From positions 1,426,001 to 1,490,000 of the forward strand of contig NZ_SMRO01000001.1 in NCBI RefSeq assembly GCF_004359985.1: a DNA stretch of 64,000 nucleotides, given 5' to 3'. The notes beneath the pieces were generated by a model that had not been told where the DNA came from, did not search any database, and saw only the letters and a list, made by a program, of their open reading frames with translations. Origin of the DNA: Paraburkholderia flava (GTDB taxonomy: Bacteria > Pseudomonadota > Gammaproteobacteria > Burkholderiales > Burkholderiaceae). Made by a program: the position numbers and the translations under genes. Positions 53,030 through 61,401 of this stretch are shown here, one piece after another (the stretch's first letter is position 1; every line of letters starts with the position of its first letter).

Positions 53030-53599
53030 ACCTCCATCTGTGCATTCGCGACGCAATCATTGGCGCTTGTCTCCTTGCCATTTCTACTCGAAGGAGCTCT
53101 GGCAATCCCGGTGACAGGAACAGGCTTTATTCTCGCCACGTGGCCCTTACTCGTCGCCGTGATGGCAGTTGTCGTTGCGCCGCTTAGCGACAGGTATTCG
53201 TCTGGAATCCTTTGCAGTGTCGGCCTCGTAGTCTTGACTGCAGGCATGTGGTCGTTAGCAACCCTGCCTCACGGCGCTTCTCAGGCAAACGTCGCCATTC
53301 GACTCGCAGTTTGCGGAATTGGGTTCGGTTTTTTTCAGTCTCCGAATATGAGAGAGATCATGAGTAAAGCCACTGACAAACGCAGCGGTGGCGCTAGCGC
53401 TGTGGTCGCCATCTCGCGCCTGATGGGACAGACTAGCGGCGCCGCTCTGGTTGCTCAGTGCTTCGCCTGGCGGCCCGTTGCCGGACCGCAGATGGCGCTT
53501 TGGCTCGGTGGCGCGTTCGCGCTGCCTGGATGCGCATTTAGCGCTATGCGTCTGTGGCGACCTGGCGCACGGGGCGTAGGTGTCGAACCGACACCATGA
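53027..53599 (+). pseudogene. MFS transporter remnant (DHA2-type, C-terminal part)
   Basis: About 190 codons corresponding to the last five or six helices of a DHA2 drug transporter. Homology is recognisable from ITSICAFATQSLALVSLPF at 53027 through GFGFFQSPNMREIM and RSGGASAVVAISRLMGQT to the C-terminus. Some 300 residues with the first eight or nine helices are absent, and the only starts (TTG 53060 or later) lack a good ribosome site. Its 5' break coincides with that of the LysR remnant. Confidence 0.85.
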
Positions 53600-53690
53600 C
53601 ATACCCCCTCTACCTGGTTCGCGAACTTGCCGTATTCAGGTGAACTCGTTCGTAGACCTGGCCAGCGTCTAAAAGACGCCAGCCATGCCG

Positions 53691-54707
53691 CTACCGTCGC
53701 TCGGTCGTCGACTGGCGGCGCACGAGTACCGGCTTCGGCGCCGTGAGCGCGATCGGCTCGGATCGCGACTGCGGCGACTCGATCAGACGGATCAGCAGAT
53801 CGATCGAGGCCTGCGCGATCGCGTCCGTGTTGATTGCGACGGTCGTGAGCGACGGCCGTACCTGATGGGCGAGCTGGATGTCCGTGATGCCGATCACGGA
53901 GACGTCGTCCGGCACCTTGCGTCCGAGCGTCGCGAGCGCCTGCAATGCGCCGATCGCGAGCAGGTCGTTGGTGGCGAACAGCGCGCTCAGATGCGGCGCG
54001 CGCGCCATCAATTCGAGGCAGGCATCGAAGCCCGCATCGATCGTGTCCGGAATCTCCAGCACGGCGGCATCGTCGGGCTCGATGCCCGCCCCTCGCATGA
54101 CCTCGCGAAAACCCGTCGCGCGTGCGTCCTGCAGTCCCCCGCAACCGTCGCCGACCAGCATGCCGATGTCGCGATGCCCAAGCTCCAGCAGATGCCCGGC
54201 CGCGAGCGCACCCGCGTGCGCGAAGTCGACCGCGACGCATGGCAACGCCGGCAGCCGCTCCGGGTGTTCCCACAAGCTCAGCACGATCGGCGCACCCACC
54301 GCCGCCGATTCGCATAGCTCGTTAATCGCGAGATCGGTGTTCAGCACCAGCACGCCTTCAGCCAGCGTGCCGGCAATCTGCGTCAGATAGGCGCGGCCCG
54401 TTTCGGCGACGTCGTCGGTGTTGCAGACCATCAGGAAGTAACCCGCGCGGCGGGCAGCCCGCTCGGCCGCGAGTACGAACTCCGGATAGAACGGATTGGC
54501 GATGCTGGAGAGCATCAGCGCGAGCGTGGATGAACGCCCTTCCGCGAGCGCACGCGCATTGAGGTTCGGCCGGTAGCCCAGTTCACGGATCACGCGCTTT
54601 ACTCGATCCGCAGTTTCGGGCCGCACCTTCTCCGGATTGCGCAACACGTTCGAGACGGTGGCGGCCGTCACCTTCGCGCGGCGCGCGACATCGGTCAGCG
54701 TGACCAT
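53691..54707 (-). CDS. LacI-family repressor of the galactoside operon
   Basis: A 338-residue LacI/GalR regulator. The N-terminal HTH and hinge (MVTLTDVARRAKVTAATVSN, then RALAEGRSSTLALML) are followed by a sugar-binding periplasmic-type domain. GGAGG is five bases before ATG 54707. It is divergent from the ABC and beta-galactosidase operon. Two TTTAA-RCGY-TTAAA operators lie between, one next to each gene, which fits repression lifted by a galactoside. Confidence 0.93.
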   Translation of the reverse strand: MVTLTDVARRAKVTAATVSNVLRNPEKVRPETADRVKRVIRELGYRPNLNARALAEGRSSTLALMLSSIANPFYPEFVLAAERAARRAGYFLMVCNTDDVAETGRAYLTQIAGTLAEGVLVLNTDLAINELCESAAVGAPIVLSLWEHPERLPALPCVAVDFAHAGALAAGHLLELGHRDIGMLVGDGCGGLQDARATGFREVMRGAGIEPDDAAVLEIPDTIDAGFDACLELMARAPHLSALFATNDLLAIGALQALATLGRKVPDDVSVIGITDIQLAHQVRPSLTTVAINTDAIAQASIDLLIRLIESPQSRSEPIALTAPKPVLVRRQSTTERR

Positions 54708-54860
54708 GCCCGCCTCCGCGTGCGAACCGACGCGCAGCACGCGTCATGTCCCATATTCAGGGACTGCAAATCAAATGTTGCACATCGTTCGCCGGCTTTG
54801 ATAAGTTTCATGGCAAATACATAGGAGACGGACATGCGGCAGTCAACAGCCAGTTCGAAA

Positions 54861-54874
54861 TTTAAACGCTTAAA
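54861..54874. promoter_or_regulatory. LacI-family operator O1
   Basis: TTTAAACGCTTAAA, a near-palindrome with the central CG typical of LacI/GalR operators. The site at 54917-54930 is its exact reverse complement, 56 bp away centre to centre, suiting repressor looping. Confidence 0.75.
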
Positions 54875-54916
54875 CCCAGTTAGCGCAAGCCTTTGCGCGA
54901 TTTTTTTCGCGCGAAA

Positions 54917-54930
54917 TTTAAGCGTTTAAA
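54917..54930. promoter_or_regulatory. LacI-family operator O2
   Basis: TTTAAGCGTTTAAA, exact reverse complement of O1. It ends 16 bp before the first structural gene's ATG, so a bound repressor would block initiation or early elongation. Confidence 0.8.
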
Positions 54931-54946
54931 TCCAGGGGAAAACACC

Positions 54947-56098
54947 ATGTCCGCCATTTCCTTGACGCGTATCCGGAAGCAGTTCGGCACGAACCCACCG
55001 GTCATCCGCGATCTCGATCTCGACATCGGCGCGCACGAATTCTGCGTGTTCCTGGGGCCGTCCGGATGCGGCAAATCGACGTTGCTGCGCATCGTCGCGG
55101 GACTCGAAGACCAGACAGACGGCGAGGTGCGGATCGGCGGCCGTTCGATGGACGGCGTGCCGGCCGCCGAACGCGGCGTCGCGATGGTGTTCCAGAGCTA
55201 CGCGCTGTTTCCGCACATGTCCGTGTACGACAACATGGCGTTCGGCCTGAGGCTCGCGAAGACCCCGAAGCAGACAGTCGACGAGAAGGTGCGCGAAGCC
55301 GCGCGCGTATTGCAGCTCGACGCGCTGCTCGAACGTCTGCCACGCGAGCTGTCGGGCGGTCAGCGGCAGCGCGTCGCGATCGGCCGCGCGATCGTGCGCG
55401 AGCCTGGCGTGTTCCTGTTCGACGAGCCGCTGTCCAATCTCGATGCCGCACTGCGTGGCCAGACACGCATCGAAATCGCGCGGCTGCATCAGCGCTTCGC
55501 ACAGGCGAGCGTCGTCTACGTGACGCACGACCAGATCGAAGCGATGACGCTCGCCGACAAGATCGTGCTGCTGCACGCAGGCACCGACACGCAGCGCTTC
55601 GGCAGCGTCGCGCAGATCGGCGCGCCGCTCGCGCTCTACCACCATCCGCGCTCGCGCTTCGTGGCGAGCTTCATCGGCTCGCCGCGGATGAATTTCATCG
55701 ACGGTGAAGTCGATGCCGTCGCGGACGGGCATGTGCGCGTGCGGGTGCGAGGCATCGATGCCGCAGCGCCACCGCTGCAGGTCGACGTGGACGGCGGGCA
55801 ACTCACGCGCGGCCAGCCCGTGACGATCGGGATCCGTCCCGAGCATCTGTGCCTCGACGGCGACACGCAGACGCTCACGGTCGAAACGTTGCTCACCGAG
55901 CAGCTCGGCGAGCACAGCTATCTGCATGCGGGCTACGCGGGCGGCACGCTGATCGCGAAGGCGCCGGGCAACGTCGCGGTTCGTCCGGGCACGCGGCTCG
56001 CGCTGCGCATTCCGGCGCACGCGTGCCATCTGTTCGACGAGAACGGCATCGCGCTGCCGCGCAGCGTCGCGATGGAGCAAGAGGCAATCGCGCTGTAA
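54947..56098 (+). CDS. ABC sugar transporter ATP-binding protein (MalK/UgpC-type)
   Basis: A 383-residue ATPase. Walker A is GPSGCGKST, the Q-loop VFQSYALFPH, the signature LSGGQRQRVAIGRAI, Walker B VFLFDEP and the H-loop VTHD. A C-terminal OB/TOBE domain of about 140 residues (VTIGIRPEHL) is typical of CUT1 carbohydrate importers. It energises the permease pair encoded downstream. It is the first gene of the operon, 16 bp after operator O2, which is an unusual order with the ATPase first. Confidence 0.93.
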   Translation: MSAISLTRIRKQFGTNPPVIRDLDLDIGAHEFCVFLGPSGCGKSTLLRIVAGLEDQTDGEVRIGGRSMDGVPAAERGVAMVFQSYALFPHMSVYDNMAFGLRLAKTPKQTVDEKVREAARVLQLDALLERLPRELSGGQRQRVAIGRAIVREPGVFLFDEPLSNLDAALRGQTRIEIARLHQRFAQASVVYVTHDQIEAMTLADKIVLLHAGTDTQRFGSVAQIGAPLALYHHPRSRFVASFIGSPRMNFIDGEVDAVADGHVRVRVRGIDAAAPPLQVDVDGGQLTRGQPVTIGIRPEHLCLDGDTQTLTVETLLTEQLGEHSYLHAGYAGGTLIAKAPGNVAVRPGTRLALRIPAHACHLFDENGIALPRSVAMEQEAIAL

Positions 56099-56196
56099 CG
56101 CGAGATTCCGTAGCCGGCCGCAGAGCCGGTGCGGTCAGTCGGCAAACCGTCTGCACGATGCGGGCGGCCAACAACGCAGTTCAAGGAGACAACACG

Positions 56197-57489
56197 ATGA
56201 TCATGCAGCAATGGAGCCGCATCGGCAGGATTGCCCGGCTCGCCTCGTTCAACCGGCGCTCGGTCGGCGCAGCGGTCGCGCTGTCGGCGGCGCTGCTGTC
56301 CGGCTTCGTCGCCGACGCGCAGGCGGGGACGCTGAGCGTCAACGTCTCGGCGCGCGGCAACCAGCGCTCGACCTGGCAGGATGCGTTCGACAAATTCCAG
56401 AAGGCGAACCCGGACGTCACGCTCAAGGTGACCTACGTCACCGAGGAAGCGTACAAGGTGCAGATGAGCGGCTGGCTCGCGACCGATCCGCCCGACGTCG
56501 TGTCGTGGCACGACGGCGAGCGCATGGCCTACTACGCGCAGCGCGGCCTGCTCGAAGACCTGTCGGGCGACTGGGCAAAGAACGGCTGGGACCAGCAGTA
56601 CGCGTCGGTGAAAGAAGCGTCGACCTGGCAGGGCAAGCAGTACGCCGCGCCGCTCGGTTACGACGCGTACGGTTTCTTCTATCGCAAGGACCTGTTCCAG
56701 AAAGCCGGCATCGCGAGCGAGCCGAAGACGTGGGACGAATTCCTCGATGCCTGCAGGAAGCTGAAGGCGGCGGGCATTCCGCCGATCGCCGTCGCCGCGC
56801 GCGATAGCTGGACGCTCGCCGCGTGGTTCGACTATCTGGACCTGCGTATCAACGGCAACGCGTTCCATCAGCAGTTGATGGCCGGCAACGTAGCGTACAC
56901 CGACCCGCGCGTGAAGAAGGTCTACACGACGTGGAAGGTGCTGATGGACAACCACGATTACATCGACAACGCGCTTTCGTACGATCTCGACTCGATCGCA
57001 CCATTCCTCACCACCGGCAAGGCCGCGATGATGCTGATGGGGACGTTCTTCTCCGCCAGCATCCCGGACAGCATCAAGCCGCAGATCGGCTACATGCGCT
57101 TCCCGGTGATCGATCCGAAGGTGCCGATGGCCGAGGACGGTCCGGTCAACGTGCTGCTGATTCCCGCGAAGGCGAAGAACAAGGCAGACGCGCGGCGCCT
57201 GCTCGCATTCATGGAGACGCCTGCGATCAACGCGGATCTCGCGCGCGGCTGGGGCCAGTTGCCGTCGAACAGCAAGGCCGCGGAACCGGAAGACCCGATC
57301 TCGAAGATCGGCTTCCAGACGCTCGCCAGCACGACGGGCGGCATCGCACAGTTCTACGATCGCGACATGACGAAGGAAATGGCCGACGAAGGCATGAAGG
57401 CGATGCAGCAGTTCTACAACGATCCTTCGCAACTCGACTCGCTGCTCGTGCATCTCGAAGCAACCCGCAAGCGCATTTACCACAAGTGA
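56197..57489 (+). CDS. ABC sugar transporter periplasmic binding protein
   Basis: A 430-residue CUT1-type solute-binding protein. The signal peptide ends at about residue 43 (FVADAQA). The mature protein has FDKFQKANPDVTLKVTYVTE, YAAPLGYDAYGFFYRKDLF and TTGKAAMMLMGTFFSASIP. AAGGAG precedes ATG 56197. It captures the galactoside in the periplasm and hands it to the two permeases. A 98-bp gap follows the ATPase gene. Confidence 0.93.
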   Translation: MIMQQWSRIGRIARLASFNRRSVGAAVALSAALLSGFVADAQAGTLSVNVSARGNQRSTWQDAFDKFQKANPDVTLKVTYVTEEAYKVQMSGWLATDPPDVVSWHDGERMAYYAQRGLLEDLSGDWAKNGWDQQYASVKEASTWQGKQYAAPLGYDAYGFFYRKDLFQKAGIASEPKTWDEFLDACRKLKAAGIPPIAVAARDSWTLAAWFDYLDLRINGNAFHQQLMAGNVAYTDPRVKKVYTTWKVLMDNHDYIDNALSYDLDSIAPFLTTGKAAMMLMGTFFSASIPDSIKPQIGYMRFPVIDPKVPMAEDGPVNVLLIPAKAKNKADARRLLAFMETPAINADLARGWGQLPSNSKAAEPEDPISKIGFQTLASTTGGIAQFYDRDMTKEMADEGMKAMQQFYNDPSQLDSLLVHLEATRKRIYHK

Positions 57490-57592
57490 TGGTTCAACGC
57501 GGGGCCGCGGCCCCGCGCACAGCGCCGTGCAACCGGGCGGCGCGACCCATGCGCCGTCCGCCGCGCGGACGGCATCGAACGAGGTCTTCGCC

Positions 57593-58498
57593 ATGTCCAC
57601 GTCCGTCGCAGCGCTGCCTTCGGCACGCAGACGCCGATCGTCTTCCGCCCGCGCACGCAACCGCGCCGCGTTCCTGTTCCTGTTGCCCGGCTGCGCGCTG
57701 TTTGCGCTCTGCGTGATCTATCCGATCGTCAGCAGCATTTCGCTCAGCTTCTACCACTGGGACGGCATGACGCCGAAGAGCTTCGTCGGCTTCGCCAACT
57801 ACGTCGAGCTGTTCCAGTCGGACACGTTCTACGTCGCGCTGAAGAACAACCTGATCTGGCTCGTGCTGTTCCTGCTCGCGCCACCGCTCGGCCTCGCGTT
57901 CGCGCTGTACCTGAACCAGCAGGTCAAGGGCATGCGCATCGTGAAGTCGCTGTTCTTCGCACCGTTCGTGCTGTCGGGCGTGGTGGTCGGGCTCGTGTTC
58001 AGCTGGTTCTACGATCCGGCATTCGGTCTGCTGAAGCTGTTCGTCGGCCACGGCATTCCGGTGCTCGGCGACCCGCACACCGCCACCTTCGGCATCGTGT
58101 TCGCGGCGCTCTGGCCGCAGACGCCGTACTGCATGGTGCTGTACCTGACCGGGCTCACCGCGATGAACCCCGAAGTGGTGGAAGCCGCGCGGATGGAAGG
58201 CGCGAAAGGCTGGCGGCTGCTGTGGCACGTGATCCTGCCGCAACTGCGCCCCGCCACGTTCATGGCGGTCGTGCTGACCGTGATCGGCGCGCTGCGCAGC
58301 TTCGACCTGATCGCCGTGATGAGCGGCGGTGGTCCGTTCGACAGCTCGACCGTGCTCGCCTATTACATGTACGACCAGGCGATCAAGTACTACCGCGAAG
58401 GCTACTCGGCGTCGATCGCCGTGGTGCTGTTCGCGATCATGCTTGTCTACATCGTGTTTCATCTGCGCCGGATGCTGCGCGAAGAACGCCGGAGCTAA
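57593..58498 (+). CDS. ABC sugar transporter permease (MalF-like)
   Basis: A 301-residue inner-membrane permease with six helices. An N-terminal basic tail precedes TM1 (FLFLLPGCALFALCVIYPIV), and the EAA coupling loop reads VVEAARMEGAKGWRLLWHV. ATG 57593 is the family start. It pairs with the next gene to form the CUT1 channel; the stop is only 5 bp before the next ATG. Confidence 0.93.
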   Translation: MSTSVAALPSARRRRSSSARARNRAAFLFLLPGCALFALCVIYPIVSSISLSFYHWDGMTPKSFVGFANYVELFQSDTFYVALKNNLIWLVLFLLAPPLGLAFALYLNQQVKGMRIVKSLFFAPFVLSGVVVGLVFSWFYDPAFGLLKLFVGHGIPVLGDPHTATFGIVFAALWPQTPYCMVLYLTGLTAMNPEVVEAARMEGAKGWRLLWHVILPQLRPATFMAVVLTVIGALRSFDLIAVMSGGGPFDSSTVLAYYMYDQAIKYYREGYSASIAVVLFAIMLVYIVFHLRRMLREERRS

Positions 58499-58503
58499 CC
58501 ATC

Positions 58504-59355
58504 ATGTACCCCCTTCCCGTCGAACGCTGGAAACCCTGGAACCGCGCGCTCTACAAGGCGTCGCTGCCGCTCGCGCTGTTCGTCTGGCTGCTGCCGATGC
58601 TCGCCGTGCTGCTCACGTCGATCCGCTCGTCGAGCGAGCTTGCCGAAGGCGACTACTGGGGCTGGCCCAAACACTTCGCGCTGCTCGACAACTACGGTAC
58701 GGCACTCACGCAGACGCCGATGCTCCACTACTTCGCGAATAGCGTGCTGATCACCGTGCCGTCGGTGCTCGGTGCGATCCTGCTTGCGTCGATGGCCGGC
58801 TTCGCGCTCGCGACTTACCGTTTTCGCGGCAACCTCGTCGTGCTGTTCGCGTTTGTCGCCGGCAACTTCGTGCCGGTGCAGATCCTGATGATTCCGGTGC
58901 GCGACATGGCGCTGAAGGTCGGCCTCTACAACACCGTGTGGGCGCTGATCATTTTCCACATTGCGTTTCAGACCGGCTTTTGCACGCTGTTCCTGCGCAA
59001 CTTCATCAAGCAGTTGCCGTTCGAGCTGATCGAAGCCGCGCGCGTCGAAGGCGCGAACGAATGGACGATCTACGCGCGCATCGTGCTGCCGCTGATCCGG
59101 CCGGCGCTTGCCGCGCTCGGCATTCTCGTTTTCACGTTCGTGTGGAACGACTACTTCTGGGCACTGTGCCTCACACAAGGCGACGACGCGGCGCCGATCA
59201 CGGTCGGCGTGGCCGCGCTGAAGGGCCAGTGGACCACCGCATGGAATCTGGTCGCGGCCGGCTCGGTGCTGGCCGCCCTGCCCTCGGTGCTGATGTTCTT
59301 CGCGATGCAGAAGCACTTCGTGGCCGGCCTCACCTTCGGTGCGAGCAAAGGCTGA
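58504..59355 (+). CDS. ABC sugar transporter permease (MalG-like)
   Basis: A 283-residue, six-helix permease. TM1 is SLPLALFVWLLPMLAVLLTS, and the EAA loop ELIEAARVEGANEWTIYARI is followed by PLIRPALAALGI. It forms the heterodimeric channel with the preceding permease. CGGAG, spanning the previous stop region, acts as ribosome site. Confidence 0.93.
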   Translation: MYPLPVERWKPWNRALYKASLPLALFVWLLPMLAVLLTSIRSSSELAEGDYWGWPKHFALLDNYGTALTQTPMLHYFANSVLITVPSVLGAILLASMAGFALATYRFRGNLVVLFAFVAGNFVPVQILMIPVRDMALKVGLYNTVWALIIFHIAFQTGFCTLFLRNFIKQLPFELIEAARVEGANEWTIYARIVLPLIRPALAALGILVFTFVWNDYFWALCLTQGDDAAPITVGVAALKGQWTTAWNLVAAGSVLAALPSVLMFFAMQKHFVAGLTFGASKG

Positions 59356-59379
59356 ACAGACGCTCAGCGCATTGACACC

Positions 59380-59404
59380 GCGCGCCCCTTCAGCGCGCCC
59401 TTTT
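59380..59404 (+). terminator. Hairpin with short T-run between permease and GH42 genes
   Basis: GCGCGC (59380-59385) and GCGCGC (59393-59398) form a 6-bp stem with a 7-base loop, followed by CC and TTTT. It lies inside the operon, so it may attenuate expression of the hydrolase genes relative to transport rather than end the operon. Confidence 0.35.
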
Positions 59405-59427
59405 ACTGAACCCTGGACGAATCAAGC

Positions 59428-61401
59428 ATGCACTTTGGCGTTTGCTACTACCCCGAACAATGGCCCGAGACGATGTGGGCAGACGACGCCCGCCGGATGG
59501 CCGAGCTCGGCATCACGCACGTGCGGATCGGCGAATTCGCGTGGAGCCGGATGGAGCCGCGCGCCGGCGTCTTCGAATGGAGCTGGCTCGATCGGGCAGT
59601 CGATACGCTCGCTCACGCGGGCCTGAAAATCGTGCTCGGCACGCCGACGGCATCACCGCCGAAGTGGCTGATCGACGCCGCGCCCGACATGCTGCCGGTC
59701 CGCGCGGACGGCACGCGCCTGAACTTCGGCTCGCGCCGCCACTACGACATTTCGAGCGAACGCTATCGGGCCGAATGCCGGCGCATCGTCGAGGCGATGG
59801 CGCAGCGCTATGGTGCGCATCCTTCGATCGTCGCGTGGCAGACCGACAACGAGCTGGGTTGTCACGATACCGTGCCGAATTATTCGGATGCGGCACGCCG
59901 ACGCTTCCACGCATGGCTCGCACAACGCTACGGCACGATCGACGCGCTGAACCAGCGCTGGGGCACGGTGTTCTGGAGCATGGAATACGCGTCGTTCGAC
60001 CGCATCGAACTGCCGACCCTCACGCCCACCGACGCGAACCCGATCCACCTGCTCGATTTCCGCCGCTTCATGTCCGACGAAGTCGCGAGCTTCCATCGCG
60101 AGCAGGTCGACGTGCTGCGGCAGCACGCGCCGCATGCGGACATGCTGCACAACTTCATGGGTTTCTTCACCGCGTTCGATCACTACCGCTTCGTCGAAGG
60201 CAACAGCGTCGACGTCGCCGCGTGGGATAACTATCCGATCGCGCGCACGGAAGTGATCGACCTCAGCGAAGACGACAAGGCACGCTACGCGCGCACAGGA
60301 CATCCCGATGTCTCCGCGTTCGATCACGACCGCTACCGCGGCATCGGCCGCGGCCGTTTCTGGGTGATGGAACAGGGCGCGGGTCCAGTCAACTGGGCAC
60401 CGTGGAATCCGGTACCCGCGCAAGGCATGGTGCGCCTGTGGGCATTCGAGGCCTTCGCGCACGGCGCGGAACTGATGTCGTATTTCCGCTGGCGGCAGGC
60501 GCCGTTTGCGCAGGAGCAGATGCATTCGGGGTTGAACCTGCCCGACAGCACGCTCTCGCCCGGCGGTCTCGAAGTGGCGCGCGCCGCCCGCGAGATCGCA
60601 CAAAGCGACGCGCTCGGCGCGCTGATGTCGAGCGGCCCTGCCCCGCAGGCGCAGGTCGCGCTGGTGTTCGATTACGAGACGCAGTGGATGTTCGAGATCC
60701 AGCGTCACGGGAAAGGCTTCGACTATCAGACGCTCGCGTTCGAGTACTACCGGACGCTGCGCGAGATGGCGCTCGACGTCGATATCGTGTCGGCGCACGA
60801 TGACCTCAGCGGCTACCGGCTCGTCGTGGTGCCGAGCGTTGCCGTGCTGCCGGACCACTGGCCGCACACGATCGCGCACTCGACTGCTCAATGGGTGATC
60901 GGGCCGCGCAGCGGCTCGAAGACCGAGGACTTCGCGATCCCGCCGCAACTGCCGCCCGGCGCGCTGCAGAACGTGCTGCCGGTGAAGGTGCTTGAAGTCG
61001 AATCGCTGCGCCCCACGCTCAAGCCGGCGACCACGCTGGACGACGTCGATGGTATCGCGCTGCACTGGCGCGAGCATCTGCATGCAGGCGACGGCGCCGA
61101 GGTACTCGCGCGCTTCGACGACGACTGGCCGGCCGTGGTCGCGCGCGGCAATCTGCGCTATGCGGGCGCGTGGTTCGATGCCGGCCTGCATCGCGCATTG
61201 CTGGAAGGCGCCGCGCGCGACGCCGGCCTTGCGGTCGCATCGCTGCCGGAAGGACTGCGGCTGCGCCGCCGTGGCCCCGTGACGTTCGCGTTCAACTTCG
61301 GCGCGCGCGCCGTCGATGTGCCCGCGCCTTTGCATGCCCGCTTCGTACTGGGCGAGCGCTCGCTGAAGACGGCCGACGTATGCGCGTGGATCGACGCATG
61401 A
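59428..61401 (+). CDS. Family 42 beta-galactosidase
   Basis: A 657-residue GH42 enzyme that hydrolyses terminal beta-galactosides in the cytoplasm. The catalytic acid/base is Glu142 in TDNELG and the nucleophile Glu315 in VMEQGAGPVNWAPWNP. The N-terminus MHFGVCYYPEQWPETMW is characteristic. A trimerisation domain and small C-terminal beta domain complete the usual length. It follows the permease genes by 72 bp and overlaps the GH35 gene by 4 bp. Confidence 0.95.
   Translation: MHFGVCYYPEQWPETMWADDARRMAELGITHVRIGEFAWSRMEPRAGVFEWSWLDRAVDTLAHAGLKIVLGTPTASPPKWLIDAAPDMLPVRADGTRLNFGSRRHYDISSERYRAECRRIVEAMAQRYGAHPSIVAWQTDNELGCHDTVPNYSDAARRRFHAWLAQRYGTIDALNQRWGTVFWSMEYASFDRIELPTLTPTDANPIHLLDFRRFMSDEVASFHREQVDVLRQHAPHADMLHNFMGFFTAFDHYRFVEGNSVDVAAWDNYPIARTEVIDLSEDDKARYARTGHPDVSAFDHDRYRGIGRGRFWVMEQGAGPVNWAPWNPVPAQGMVRLWAFEAFAHGAELMSYFRWRQAPFAQEQMHSGLNLPDSTLSPGGLEVARAAREIAQSDALGALMSSGPAPQAQVALVFDYETQWMFEIQRHGKGFDYQTLAFEYYRTLREMALDVDIVSAHDDLSGYRLVVVPSVAVLPDHWPHTIAHSTAQWVIGPRSGSKTEDFAIPPQLPPGALQNVLPVKVLEVESLRPTLKPATTLDDVDGIALHWREHLHAGDGAEVLARFDDDWPAVVARGNLRYAGAWFDAGLHRALLEGAARDAGLAVASLPEGLRLRRRGPVTFAFNFGARAVDVPAPLHARFVLGERSLKTADVCAWIDA

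Noticed and set aside
54884..54914. GC-rich inverted sequence with T-run between the two LacI operators, considered as terminator
   Set aside because: The arms around the T-run do not pair exactly, and the position just upstream of the operon start favours promoter DNA.
55933..57660. 575-codon minus-strand frame across the ABC transporter genes
   Set aside because: Antisense shadow with Arg/His-rich composition; the sense genes have intact domains and ribosome sites.
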